A stretch of 37,429 bases of DNA, from contig NZ_WTAR01000155.1 in assembly GCF_013139515.1 (NCBI RefSeq), positions 1 to 37,429 of the forward strand, in the 5' to 3' direction. Positions 24,235 through 33,181 of this stretch are shown here, one piece after another; position 1 is the first letter of the stretch; each line of letters opens with the position of its first letter. The position numbers were made by a program, and so were the translations under genes. The notes beneath the pieces are model-generated. The model was not told the DNA's origin. It saw only the letters and a program-made list of their open reading frames with translations, and did not search any database. The DNA comes from Lutibacter sp. Its GTDB lineage: Bacteria; Bacteroidota; Bacteroidia; Flavobacteriales; Flavobacteriaceae.

Positions 24235-25665
24235 TTACAATTTACCTCTTGTTTCTTCTAACGTTTTTCTAATTTGATGTGCTTTTTCTTCAGTAATATC
24301 ATATTTCCACATAACAACTACTGCTAATAAAGCCGTTGTTATTGGTATAATAATATCTGCAATTCTAAGGTTTGTTAAGGTTTCCATTGTTTGCGTTGGT
24401 TCATTTTGATCCCAACCAACAAAAGAAAGTATAAAACCACTTAATCCTAAAGCAAGAGCTGACCCTATTTTAACCATCCACCAATATACGGCACCAAAAG
24501 TTCCTTCTTTTCTTGGCATACCATTGTTTAATTCATCCAAATCACATAAATCGGCTGTCATAGACATCATTAAAGTGAACAAACCTCCAATACCAAATGA
24601 CATAAACGGAATTTGAATAAACATTAACCAAGGGTTTCCTGGATCAAATCCCCACCATTTAATTGCATAACCAACAACAGATATAAGTGTAGCAATAATA
24701 AAAGCGTTCTTTTTTCCCCATTTAGTAGCCATTTTGGTAATTATTGGAATTACCAAAAACATAGTTGCAACTGCAGCCATCGTATTATACCAAGCTGGCC
24801 AAGTCCCAGCAGATCCATAATTTCCATCAAACATATAATACACAATAATAAATAGTGAAAATTGTGCTACAATTTGAAAACCATTAAACACCAAAAAAGT
24901 TGCTCCACATACTCTTAAAAATGGTTTGTTGTTTATGATTTCCGTTATTCCTTTAAAAAGTTCTTTTAAATTAGCTGAAAGGTTTTTAAGTGAAAGGTCT
25001 GATTTCCCTTCAATATTTGATTGATTTATCTCTTTACAGAAAAATGCTGGCATTATTGCTAAAACAATACATAGTAAACCTGCTATTATAGATACCGTTC
25101 TTACTCCTTCGGTTTGGGTTGCAAAAATATTTGGTTGTGCAATTACCCACCAAATCCAAGGTGCTATCATCCATGCTATTTGTCCAATAAATTGAGAAGA
25201 TGCCATTAAGCGAGTTCTCTCATGATAATCTGGTGTCATTTCATATCCTAATCCAATAAGAGGTGTTGCAAATATTGTATAGCCAATGTAAAAAACAAAT
25301 GATAACAATAAAATATACCAAAAATGATACGTTGATGAATCTTCAGGATTTAATTGCCACATCATAATAAATGAAATACCCGTTATAAAACCTCCCAATA
25401 AAATATAAGGTTTTCTACGTCCCCATTTAGACCTAGTATTATCTGAGATGAATCCCATTATTGGGTCTGTAATAGCATCTAAAATTCTTGGAATCATAGA
25501 CAAAACACCCGCTTTTGCGGGACTCATTCCATAAGCAACCACTAAATAATACATAAAAGCACCTAATGCTGCTGGAAATAATTGATTGGCTAAGTTCCCC
25601 GCTCCAAAAGCAAATTTTTGAATTAATGGGACTTTATCTATAGCTGCTGTTTGATAATGATTCAT
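24235..25665 (-). CDS. GPH-family (MelB-type) MFS oligosaccharide:cation symporter
   Basis: This 476-aa inner-membrane carrier has about twelve membrane segments. The cytoplasmic motif after TM2 reads DAITDPIMGFISDNTRSKWGRRKPYILLGG, the hallmark of the glycoside-pentoside-hexuronide:cation symporter family. FGAGNLANQLFPAALGAFMYYLV at the N-terminus and MTADLCDLDELNNGMPRKEG in the C-half are also typical. The probable role is uptake of laminari-oligosaccharides, gentio-oligosaccharides or glucose from the periplasm. It sits between a clan GH-A lipoprotein and the two cytosolic GH17 genes. The locus has a second, unrelated MFS carrier of the sugar-porter family. Substrate cannot be read from the sequence. 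Confidence 0.93.
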   Translation of the reverse strand: MNHYQTAAIDKVPLIQKFAFGAGNLANQLFPAALGAFMYYLVVAYGMSPAKAGVLSMIPRILDAITDPIMGFISDNTRSKWGRRKPYILLGGFITGISFIMMWQLNPEDSSTYHFWYILLLSFVFYIGYTIFATPLIGLGYEMTPDYHERTRLMASSQFIGQIAWMIAPWIWWVIAQPNIFATQTEGVRTVSIIAGLLCIVLAIMPAFFCKEINQSNIEGKSDLSLKNLSANLKELFKGITEIINNKPFLRVCGATFLVFNGFQIVAQFSLFIIVYYMFDGNYGSAGTWPAWYNTMAAVATMFLVIPIITKMATKWGKKNAFIIATLISVVGYAIKWWGFDPGNPWLMFIQIPFMSFGIGGLFTLMMSMTADLCDLDELNNGMPRKEGTFGAVYWWMVKIGSALALGLSGFILSFVGWDQNEPTQTMETLTNLRIADIIIPITTALLAVVVMWKYDITEEKAHQIRKTLEETRGKL

Positions 25666-25720
25666 TTTACAAGTTTTAGTTGATATATTCTGGTTACTGT
25701 TGGCTTATTCATTATTATTA

Positions 25721-26734
25721 TTATTTTGTTTTTGTTTCAGTATAAATTTGTTTAACAACATTGTATGCTTTTTTCTTATTTCTATCAATATCAACAATGC
25801 CCCAGTACTCTTCATTTGGAGTACCATCATACGGTACACCACTGCTATTTGGTGCCCATCCACCAGAGTTTTGAATATCAATTTCACCTGCTTTCCACCA
25901 ACCGTCTGTAAATGAAAAAAGCGCAACTCCCATACTTTTATCTTTGGAATTAATTATTGCTTGTAAAATATTTTTAGTAGCCACTGCTTGAGCTTCTTGA
26001 TTTTCACCTTGTTTAAAATTATTTTTTGAAATTGTCATATAACTATCAGCGCCTGCTTCAGAAAGATATATTGGCTTTGTGCTTATAGAATTCCATTCAG
26101 AAAAAAGACTTTCTGGATTATCCCATCTATATACATTTATTCCCCAAATATCAATACTTGAACAAATTGTTAATGCTAACTTTTCAGGTAATTCACCATG
26201 TGCAGTAGCTACAGGATGATTTGTATCAATTTTATGAATACTATCTACTGCTTTATTTAATGATATATACCAATTTTTTATATCGTTGTTAAACCATTCT
26301 GGGTGGTAGTTGTATTCATTTCCTAACTCCCAAAACAAAATTGCCTTATGGTTTTTATACGTTTTTATATAATTGAGAAATGAACCTGAAAGTATATCAA
26401 AATTACCATTTTGATTATAGCCAAAACCCATTATAACTTTAATTCCAGATTTTTCAATTTCATCAAGAACAGTAACATCATCAATTGGTTCATAAACTCT
26501 AATTGTATTAATTCCTGCTTCAACCATTAAAGCTAAATCTGCTGTTAAATTGTTAAAACTTCTTTGGGTACTTCCTTTTGGGACTGGATGATAACAAATG
26601 CCTTTAATAAAGTAAGGAGAATCATTCAAAACTAATTGCTGCTTATAAATTTTCACTACTTGTGAATCAACAACAGTTGTACAAGAAGCTATACTTATTA
26701 ATGCTAAAACTATTATTATCAACCTTTTACTCAT
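25721..26734 (-). CDS. Clan GH-A TIM-barrel lipoprotein, family unassigned
   Basis: The 337-aa protein has a lipoprotein signal (MSKRLIIIVLALISIASC, Cys18) followed by a single (beta/alpha)8 barrel. FIKGICYHPVPKG then AGINTIRVYEPIDD at the N-side resembles GH72/GH17/GH2-barrel proteins. The acid/base is Glu140 in LFWELGNEYNYHP and the nucleophile Glu226 in IYLSEAGADSY, the spacing and positions of clan GH-A retaining enzymes. There are no accessory domains. In this locus a beta-1,3- or beta-1,6-glucanase or a beta-glucanosyltransferase is most likely. I cannot decide between a GH72-like, GH5-like or GH2-barrel-only placement. It starts 60 nt after the phosphorylase gene. Confidence 0.85.
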   Translation of the reverse strand: MSKRLIIIVLALISIASCTTVVDSQVVKIYKQQLVLNDSPYFIKGICYHPVPKGSTQRSFNNLTADLALMVEAGINTIRVYEPIDDVTVLDEIEKSGIKVIMGFGYNQNGNFDILSGSFLNYIKTYKNHKAILFWELGNEYNYHPEWFNNDIKNWYISLNKAVDSIHKIDTNHPVATAHGELPEKLALTICSSIDIWGINVYRWDNPESLFSEWNSISTKPIYLSEAGADSYMTISKNNFKQGENQEAQAVATKNILQAIINSKDKSMGVALFSFTDGWWKAGEIDIQNSGGWAPNSSGVPYDGTPNEEYWGIVDIDRNKKKAYNVVKQIYTETKTK

Positions 26735-26794
26735 TCTACCCTTATTTAAATTACATCCTATTGCTTCTTGTCTAATTCTAAATTAAAAATTTAT

Positions 26795-29700
26795 TTAATT
26801 TTGATGAAACGACACTATTATTTTTTCTATCTCACCGGTTCTACTAAATATTTTACTGCTTATTTCACTCGTTACACTTAAATCATCAAACCGTATAATT
26901 GAAGCGTTACTGAAAAATATTTCTAATGAGTTTTTTGAATTTTGCTTGTAAATAATTGGGACTTGACAATACGTAAATCCAATACTTTTTTCTTCTAAAT
27001 TAATTTGTTTTTCTTGTTGATGAACGTCAATAAAATTAAATACTTTAGGTTCTCTTAAAAATTCATTAGTTCTTAATAAAATTGGATTAAAATAGAGTTT
27101 TCCATCTTTCACAAAAACACCTAACTCACCAAATCTGCTTAAAATATCTTCTTTTACTTGCCCTGTCATCCCAGGTTGTTGTGCACCTTTTCCGCCAGGT
27201 GTATGTGAGTAAGGATCGGTTGGGAAAGCTCCGTATAATTCAGGAGATTTATGAACTCCAATACCTTCATTCATTTCATAATAATGATCCATTAATTTTC
27301 CTCTAAGAACCAAATTATTACTATTATTAATTGCTTTAACACATACTTCTTGAACGGCTAATACAAGCTTAGAAACCATATGCCAATAAATAGAACCTAA
27401 GCCTTCATACCCATAAAAAGTACCTGATCTTCCAGTAAATGATTTATGTTTAAAGGTTTCTTCAAAAATGTTTAATAGCAAGTTTTTATCCATTTCAACA
27501 AGCTTATTATACTTATTTTGAGGTAATTTTAAGAGTTCTTCTTTTAAACTATTTGCATTGTTAAAATTACCGTTGAAATGGTAGTTTCCTAAACAATCTT
27601 TTTCAATTATTTGTGAGTTTCCATCTAATAGTAACTGTTTTAATAATTCAGATTTTTCAATAGCATTGGCAGAAATATTATTTTTCTCGTAAAATCTTGA
27701 CAATTCTTTATTTGGATACAATAAATAACTATACTGATCGGATCTAAACAAAGCACTTGATTTTAAACTATCTAACAGTTCTAAACTTGCTTCATATGAA
27801 AGAAATCCAGAACTTAATACCGCAACTTGTCCCTCCAGCATTTCAGCTAAATATGAAATTGAAATTTCTTGATCATTTTCAACAGTCATTAAATTGTATG
27901 CATGATATAACTTATCTGTTCTTTTATTTGCTTCAATAGTATGATCTATAAAGTGAAGTGTTACTTGTATAAATTTTAATAAATCTTCTTTAGAAATTGT
28001 TTTTTTAGAGCCTGAAAAAGCATTTTCATAAATAGTTACTCTAAAATTACTTCCAGCATTTCCTAAACCATCTACTATTAATTTTCTTTTTGCATCTGAA
28101 ATTTTTCCAGTTAGCAGATGTTCATTTTCGTCCAAAGTAGATACTACTTCATTGAAAAAGACAGCTAATTCTTCAGAGATTTCTACAGTTTTAATGGTTG
28201 AATTTGATACAGTTACTTCAAAGAAATTTAAAAACCGACGCAAATAAGAAAGCGTTACCATAGATACACCATTACCAACCAAGGCATTGTTTGCATCATT
28301 CCATTCAGGACGTTGGGTATTCATCCAAATACCAGCTTCAGGAATAAAGTTAGCTACTTTAGCCAGTACCGTTGCTAGTAATTTTTCAATTAAATTAACT
28401 TTATAAATAGTGTTTTTTTGGCTTAAAAGTAACGCACCATCAGCACCTAGCTTAACTTTATTTTGATTGATCTTTTCATCTAGTTCATGGTCAAAATCTA
28501 TAGTATCTTTAGGGTTTTCTAAAATTTTTGAATAGCTTTTAATTTTATAAGGCACATTTGCATACACAAATAGTTCTTTATTAAAATAACTTGCCAATTT
28601 TGTTGGGTAATGATTTTCTATAAATTCTAAAAATTTCAACAAATAAATAATTTGATGATCTCCCCAATAACCAATATATGACCAAGGATCATTTGGCTCA
28701 ATTGTTTCCCAATCAAAACCATCTTTTGTTACTCGATATGGATTATAACCTTCAAACGTGGTTGCATTTAAAAACTTATGAATCATACTTTCAATAAATT
28801 CAGGATATGAATGCGCTAAAGCTTCCCAATTTTGAAAAATATCTCTCCAATTCCCTTCATAATCTAAAATTTTTGAGCCATCAACTTCACTTCTTGTGTT
28901 AATTGAAAACTTATTCCAAGGGCGACTTGGATCTCCGTGTCTTCTGCTAAATTTCAACGGCATATATTCAAAACAAAGTCTTTTAAAATTTGTATCGTTT
29001 TGATTATCTGCCAATTCTTTTAAGTGCTTTAATGAAAATTCTTCTGGTAGATTTTCTAAAACTACTTCATTATTTTTATGAACTATTTTATTTGCTTTTT
29101 CAATATATTTTGTAAAATCATCTTTTTCAATTTGATAATTATTATCAAAAATACCACCTCGCATATTATTAAAAAGCGTATTTGAAAAATGCCTTGTATT
29201 GCGTAATTTATCAGCAGTTAATTGTAAACCATCTGCTGAACTTGTGAGCTCAATTAATTTTCGAGTGCCTTTTTCAATGTCATTTTCAATAAGTGAAATT
29301 AAATTAGCTTCATCTTTTATTTTTGCTCTAATTGCTTGAATAGAAGAAATGGTTTGGTTAACATCAGCTATTTGTAGCCATTTTTTTTCTTTTCCTGCTG
29401 ATAAGTTAAAATCTGAACTAATAAAATAAGCTCCTTTTTCGGCTCTAACATCAACTTCCTGTTGAATTTCTTTTCCTTTTCTGAAGTTATTAATTTGTAA
29501 TGAAGAAACTAAATATCTTGGATTGTTAATACCTAAAGACCAAACAATGTTTGCTTTTAGCGCTTCACTTGGTTCAGCTTTATCAACAATAATAGCACTT
29601 AAAGCGTACATTCCTATACCAACTTCAGCATCTAACTCATTTTTTTTATAAGCATCAACTAAATTGCTTTTTGTACTTTGTAATTCTTCACCAGCACCAA

Positions 29701-30244
29701 ATGGGACAATATTTTGAAGACCATCTAGTATTGAAACTTTAACTGGATTGGTTGTATTATTGCTTAAAGTTGACTTTTTAACAAAACCAAACAAATCACT
29801 TGAGTTCCACTCATACTTAAATGTTAATCCTAAAAAATGATTTATTTCTTCAAAAATAATTTTGTTTCCAAAGTTATTTTTATACAAGTTTCTACTTATT
29901 TTATAAATACCTTCATAATTGTTTGAAAATGGTTCCCACAAGTATGCTTTATTATTTATTTGAACACGTAGTGCAGTTTTGCTTCCAGTAATTTGAGAAC
30001 TTTCTGCAATTTTATCATCAGTATAATATGGAAATAACGCATTGTCACTATTTTTTCTTCCTGCAGATAAACCTCCATTGCTAGAAATAAACATCCAATG
30101 ATTTGAATGACTAACAATGCTCATAAAAAATGGTCTCATTTCATCTACATTAGAAATCTTATAATAACTTTCATTTCCAATAGTTATAATTTTCCCATTT
30201 ACCTCATTCACTTCAAAAGAAGCTTTATTTTCTCCTATATACAT
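26795..30244 (-). CDS. Cytoplasmic beta-1,3-oligoglucan phosphorylase (GH149-type)
   Basis: The 1149-aa protein has no signal peptide. The N-terminal segment RPFFMSIVSHSNHWMFISS followed by GGLSAGRKN is that of GH94-like inverting disaccharide/oligosaccharide phosphorylases. The catalytic core has YMPLKFSRRHGDPSRPWNKF, EGNWRDIFQNWEAL and WSYIGYWGDHQIIYLLKFLE, with the general-acid candidate Asp529 in GDHQ. EAGIWMNTQRPEWNDANNALVG and YEMNEGIGVHKSPELYGAFPTDPYSHTPGGKG follow. The large size and these motifs fit the beta-1,3-glucan phosphorylases of GH149. GH161, of similar size, is the alternative and needs alignment to exclude. The reaction is beta-1,3-oligoglucan + phosphate to glucose-1-phosphate + shortened chain. 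Its place between transporters and GH17 genes supports intracellular phosphorolysis of imported laminari-oligosaccharides. Confidence 0.88.
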   Translation of the reverse strand: MYIGENKASFEVNEVNGKIITIGNESYYKISNVDEMRPFFMSIVSHSNHWMFISSNGGLSAGRKNSDNALFPYYTDDKIAESSQITGSKTALRVQINNKAYLWEPFSNNYEGIYKISRNLYKNNFGNKIIFEEINHFLGLTFKYEWNSSDLFGFVKKSTLSNNTTNPVKVSILDGLQNIVPFGAGEELQSTKSNLVDAYKKNELDAEVGIGMYALSAIIVDKAEPSEALKANIVWSLGINNPRYLVSSLQINNFRKGKEIQQEVDVRAEKGAYFISSDFNLSAGKEKKWLQIADVNQTISSIQAIRAKIKDEANLISLIENDIEKGTRKLIELTSSADGLQLTADKLRNTRHFSNTLFNNMRGGIFDNNYQIEKDDFTKYIEKANKIVHKNNEVVLENLPEEFSLKHLKELADNQNDTNFKRLCFEYMPLKFSRRHGDPSRPWNKFSINTRSEVDGSKILDYEGNWRDIFQNWEALAHSYPEFIESMIHKFLNATTFEGYNPYRVTKDGFDWETIEPNDPWSYIGYWGDHQIIYLLKFLEFIENHYPTKLASYFNKELFVYANVPYKIKSYSKILENPKDTIDFDHELDEKINQNKVKLGADGALLLSQKNTIYKVNLIEKLLATVLAKVANFIPEAGIWMNTQRPEWNDANNALVGNGVSMVTLSYLRRFLNFFEVTVSNSTIKTVEISEELAVFFNEVVSTLDENEHLLTGKISDAKRKLIVDGLGNAGSNFRVTIYENAFSGSKKTISKEDLLKFIQVTLHFIDHTIEANKRTDKLYHAYNLMTVENDQEISISYLAEMLEGQVAVLSSGFLSYEASLELLDSLKSSALFRSDQYSYLLYPNKELSRFYEKNNISANAIEKSELLKQLLLDGNSQIIEKDCLGNYHFNGNFNNANSLKEELLKLPQNKYNKLVEMDKNLLLNIFEETFKHKSFTGRSGTFYGYEGLGSIYWHMVSKLVLAVQEVCVKAINNSNNLVLRGKLMDHYYEMNEGIGVHKSPELYGAFPTDPYSHTPGGKGAQQPGMTGQVKEDILSRFGELGVFVKDGKLYFNPILLRTNEFLREPKVFNFIDVHQQEKQINLEEKSIGFTYCQVPIIYKQNSKNSLEIFFSNASIIRFDDLSVTSEISSKIFSRTGEIEKIIVSFHQN

Positions 30245-30312
30245 CTAATTCTGTTTCTAATTTAATATGGTGTTTTTTACTAAAACCCATTATTGATTTA
30301 TTACTTGTTCGC

Positions 30313-31626
30313 TTAAATTACTTTAAACGGAATGTTGGCTGTTGCTGAATGTTCATTTCCATCATCTATATAAACAAACAATCTATACATTCCCTTCGTT
30401 TTTGGTGCTTTAAATTGTAATTCTCCTTCATTATTACTTGTTATGGTAATCTCAACAGCATCAGGTTTTTTTTCGAAATCTCCTCCATCACTTAAATCTG
30501 TACTTTCAAATAAAATTTCCCATTTATAATTTAACTGATCATTTTTAGCGTCCATTATTTTTAAACTTGCCAAACATTCCTGATTAGCGTTTAATACCAC
30601 ATTATTATAACTTGTTTTATCATTTACCGTAAATGATGTTATTTGAGGTGTTCTAATTTTTGGCCAATCTCCGCTCCAAACATAATGCATCACATCAACA
30701 GCTTCGGTTTCTTTACCATCTTCTAAAAAAATGCCATACCAAGTTGGTGTGCGCTCTTGTTTTTGTGACCAAAGAAATACGTACGAACCAACACACTGCA
30801 ATGAATCTGCTTCAATAGCCCCTTTATATCTTTTTAAATAATTGGCTGCTTTTACTGTGCTATTTTCTTCAATTGGTGCTCCCCAGTCTGTTTTTGGAAC
30901 TTCCCAATGTCCCGTTGCTCCCCATTCTGTTACCATGTATGGGCCATCCCAACCGTATTTTTTAACAAGTTTGGGTAATTCAAGGATTTTTCCATACATC
31001 TGAAGAGATAGTAAATCTAAATCTGAACATCTATCTTTTATATAGTTAATTTCTTGCTGTGAAATTCCAGCCAATGTTGTAGTGGTTAAATGATTTGGAT
31101 CAACCTCATGTATCATTTTTGAAATATCATTAACAGCATCCCAAACTTTTGGGTTGGTTGAACGCAAATTCAACTCGTTTCCAATTGCCCAAATTAATAA
31201 TGCTGGATGATTTTTTAATACTAAAACTTCTTTTTTAATGTTTTCAAATTGATTTTTTACCGCAATTTTATCATTATAATTAAAGCCATGGCGCTCTCTA
31301 GCAACTTCAATCCCCATAGTTACTTTTATACCGTACTTATGAGCTTCATCTAAAACTTCTTTACCTGTTTGCTTACCGTTTCCTGTTCTCCAAGTTCTAA
31401 ATGAATTTCCATGATGTTCAGCTAATGATTTAATATTTCCAAACTCTAATCCTGCGCCTTTTATATAAAATGATTTATTATTTACTAATAATTCAAATTT
31501 ACCATTGGTATTAGTTAAAGTAACTTTAACTGGAATAGAATCTTTATATACTGGTCCTTTTTCTATTGGTTTTTTACATCCATATAATACCATAAAACAG
31601 CTTATAATTATAAAAATATTTTTCAT
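30313..31626 (-). CDS. Clan GH-A glycoside hydrolase lipoprotein with C-terminal Ig-like domain
   Basis: The 437-aa protein has an SPII signal (MKNIFIIISCFMVLYGC, Cys17), a short beta segment, a TIM barrel (about 45-345) and an Ig-like domain (about 350-437). FYIKGAGLEFGN and HGNSFRTWRTGNGKQTG open the barrel. The acid/base is Glu151 in IWAIGNELNLRS and the nucleophile Glu234 in YMVTEWGATGHWE. The layout recalls GH2-barrel-only proteins and the two-domain GH158 endo-beta-1,3-glucanases. Family is not settled by eye. The lipid anchor and neighbours suggest surface or periplasmic beta-glucan cleavage. It starts 6 nt after the sugar-porter gene, so coupling is likely. Confidence 0.85.
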   Translation of the reverse strand: MKNIFIIISCFMVLYGCKKPIEKGPVYKDSIPVKVTLTNTNGKFELLVNNKSFYIKGAGLEFGNIKSLAEHHGNSFRTWRTGNGKQTGKEVLDEAHKYGIKVTMGIEVARERHGFNYNDKIAVKNQFENIKKEVLVLKNHPALLIWAIGNELNLRSTNPKVWDAVNDISKMIHEVDPNHLTTTTLAGISQQEINYIKDRCSDLDLLSLQMYGKILELPKLVKKYGWDGPYMVTEWGATGHWEVPKTDWGAPIEENSTVKAANYLKRYKGAIEADSLQCVGSYVFLWSQKQERTPTWYGIFLEDGKETEAVDVMHYVWSGDWPKIRTPQITSFTVNDKTSYNNVVLNANQECLASLKIMDAKNDQLNYKWEILFESTDLSDGGDFEKKPDAVEITITSNNEGELQFKAPKTKGMYRLFVYIDDGNEHSATANIPFKVI

Positions 31627-31632
31627 TTGGGG

Positions 31633-33159
31633 TTATTCTTTTATTAATAATTCTTGTACTTCTTCTAGTGTTTTCCCTTTAGTTTCAATAACATACTTGT
31701 AAACAAAAAATACCGATAAAATTGCCATACCTGCATAAATTGCAAAAGTGACTGTTGGCCCTAAATTGGTGAGTTCCCACGGAAAAAATTGAGTTACAGT
31801 GTAACTAACTAATGAATTAAAGAAGCCAACAATAGAAATTGCAATTCCCTTTACATTTCCCGGAAAAATTTCAGACAACATCGTCCACATTACAGGCCCT
31901 AATGAAATTGCAAAAGCAGCAACGTACAATAGAATTGCGACCAATACTAAGGTTGAATTTATTGCTATAAAGTTTTTAACTTCGTTTTGTTTAAATTCTA
32001 AAAATTGCGCGTTATTTAATTTCGTTTCTATCGTAGTAAATAATTGTTTTTGTGAAGTAAATGTTGTCCCTTCTAAATCACTTAAAGCCGTTTTAATTTT
32101 AGTATTCCCTATTTTTTCAATAGTTGTATTATCAAAAATATACGTTGCATTGTTAAATGCCAAAGTTGCCATTGATAATGAAATTGCCATTGCCGAAGTA
32201 CCTATTATAAGTAATGGTTTTCTTCCTAATTTATCTATTAAGTAAATAGCTATAAATGTGAATATTACATTGGTTAAACCAACAACAATTGCTTGTAAAA
32301 ACGAAGCATCAGTACTACCTCCAGCTTGCTCAAAAATAGTTGGAGCATAATAAAAAATTGCGTTGATTCCTGTTATTTGCTGAAAAAATGCTAAACCAAA
32401 AGCAATAATTATAATTACTTTCATTCTTTTACTAAAAAAATCTGAAAAAGTTCCTTTTGCTTCTTTCTTAGCAATACCTCTCTGAATTTCTCCAATAGTT
32501 GTATTTGCAAATTCTTCACCACCAATTTTAACTAATGTATTTTTTGCTATAGTTACTTGATTTAATTTTTGAATAATCCATCTTGGACTTCTTGGAACTA
32601 AGAATAATGCTAAAAAGTAAATAATTGCAGGAATTGCTTCTACACCTAACATCCATCTCCAACTTTCTCCCTCAAGATTTATCAAAAAATAATTAGAAAA
32701 ATATGCGACAGAAATTCCTAAAACTATGTTTAATTGATTTAAAGAAACTAAACTACCTCTTAATTTTGGAGGCGCTATTTCAGCAATATAAATTGGCGCT
32801 ATTAATATGGCTCCACCAATACCAACTCCACCAATAATTCTAGCAATTACAAATGTCACATAAGTTGTTGCTGTAGCTGACCATAAAGCAGATATTGTAA
32901 ATAACATTGCTGTAATTATCAGTAATTTTTTTCTTCCAAATTTATCACTTAGCGGACCTGCAAGTATATTTCCTGCCATAGCTCCAAAAATTACACAACC
33001 TACTGAAAATCCAAGTTGCCAATCGGTCATTTCAAAATAAGTTCTAATTCCATTTACAGCTCCTGAAATAACAGCACTGTCAAAACCAAGAAGAAAACCT
33101 CCCATTGCTACAATTAAACTTATAAAAATAGTGTACGATTTTTTCATTGCGATTGACAT
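31633..33159 (-). CDS. Sugar-porter (SP) family MFS transporter
   Basis: This 508-aa inner-membrane carrier has twelve membrane segments. SP-family signatures are FLLGFDSAVISGA in TM1, GPLSDKFGRKKLL after TM2, RGSLVSLNQLNIVLG, VPRSPRWI at the end of TM6, QQITGINAIFYYAPTIF in TM7, DKLGRKPLLI after TM8, and ETKGKTLEEVQ after TM12. A soluble insertion of about 65 residues (near 330-400, rich in Lys, Thr and Asn) lies between the late TM segments on the periplasmic side. The frame starts at ATG 33159 (MSIAMKKSY); the Met at 33147 is an equally good start. The probable role is proton-coupled import of glucose or short gluco-oligosaccharides. It follows GH30 by 22 nt. Confidence 0.93.
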   Translation of the reverse strand: MSIAMKKSYTIFISLIVAMGGFLLGFDSAVISGAVNGIRTYFEMTDWQLGFSVGCVIFGAMAGNILAGPLSDKFGRKKLLIITAMLFTISALWSATATTYVTFVIARIIGGVGIGGAILIAPIYIAEIAPPKLRGSLVSLNQLNIVLGISVAYFSNYFLINLEGESWRWMLGVEAIPAIIYFLALFLVPRSPRWIIQKLNQVTIAKNTLVKIGGEEFANTTIGEIQRGIAKKEAKGTFSDFFSKRMKVIIIIAFGLAFFQQITGINAIFYYAPTIFEQAGGSTDASFLQAIVVGLTNVIFTFIAIYLIDKLGRKPLLIIGTSAMAISLSMATLAFNNATYIFDNTTIEKIGNTKIKTALSDLEGTTFTSQKQLFTTIETKLNNAQFLEFKQNEVKNFIAINSTLVLVAILLYVAAFAISLGPVMWTMLSEIFPGNVKGIAISIVGFFNSLVSYTVTQFFPWELTNLGPTVTFAIYAGMAILSVFFVYKYVIETKGKTLEEVQELLIKE

Positions 33160-33181
33160 TTAAGTTTAATAATTGTTCTTT

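Noticed and set aside
30225-30290. A 22-codon ORF (starts MGFSKKHHIKLE) overlapping the start of the phosphorylase gene in another frame
   Set aside because: It runs past the phosphorylase ATG in a different frame, and the phosphorylase N-terminus already begins in the right place. Unlike the mini-ORF before lpxB it does not fit the gap.
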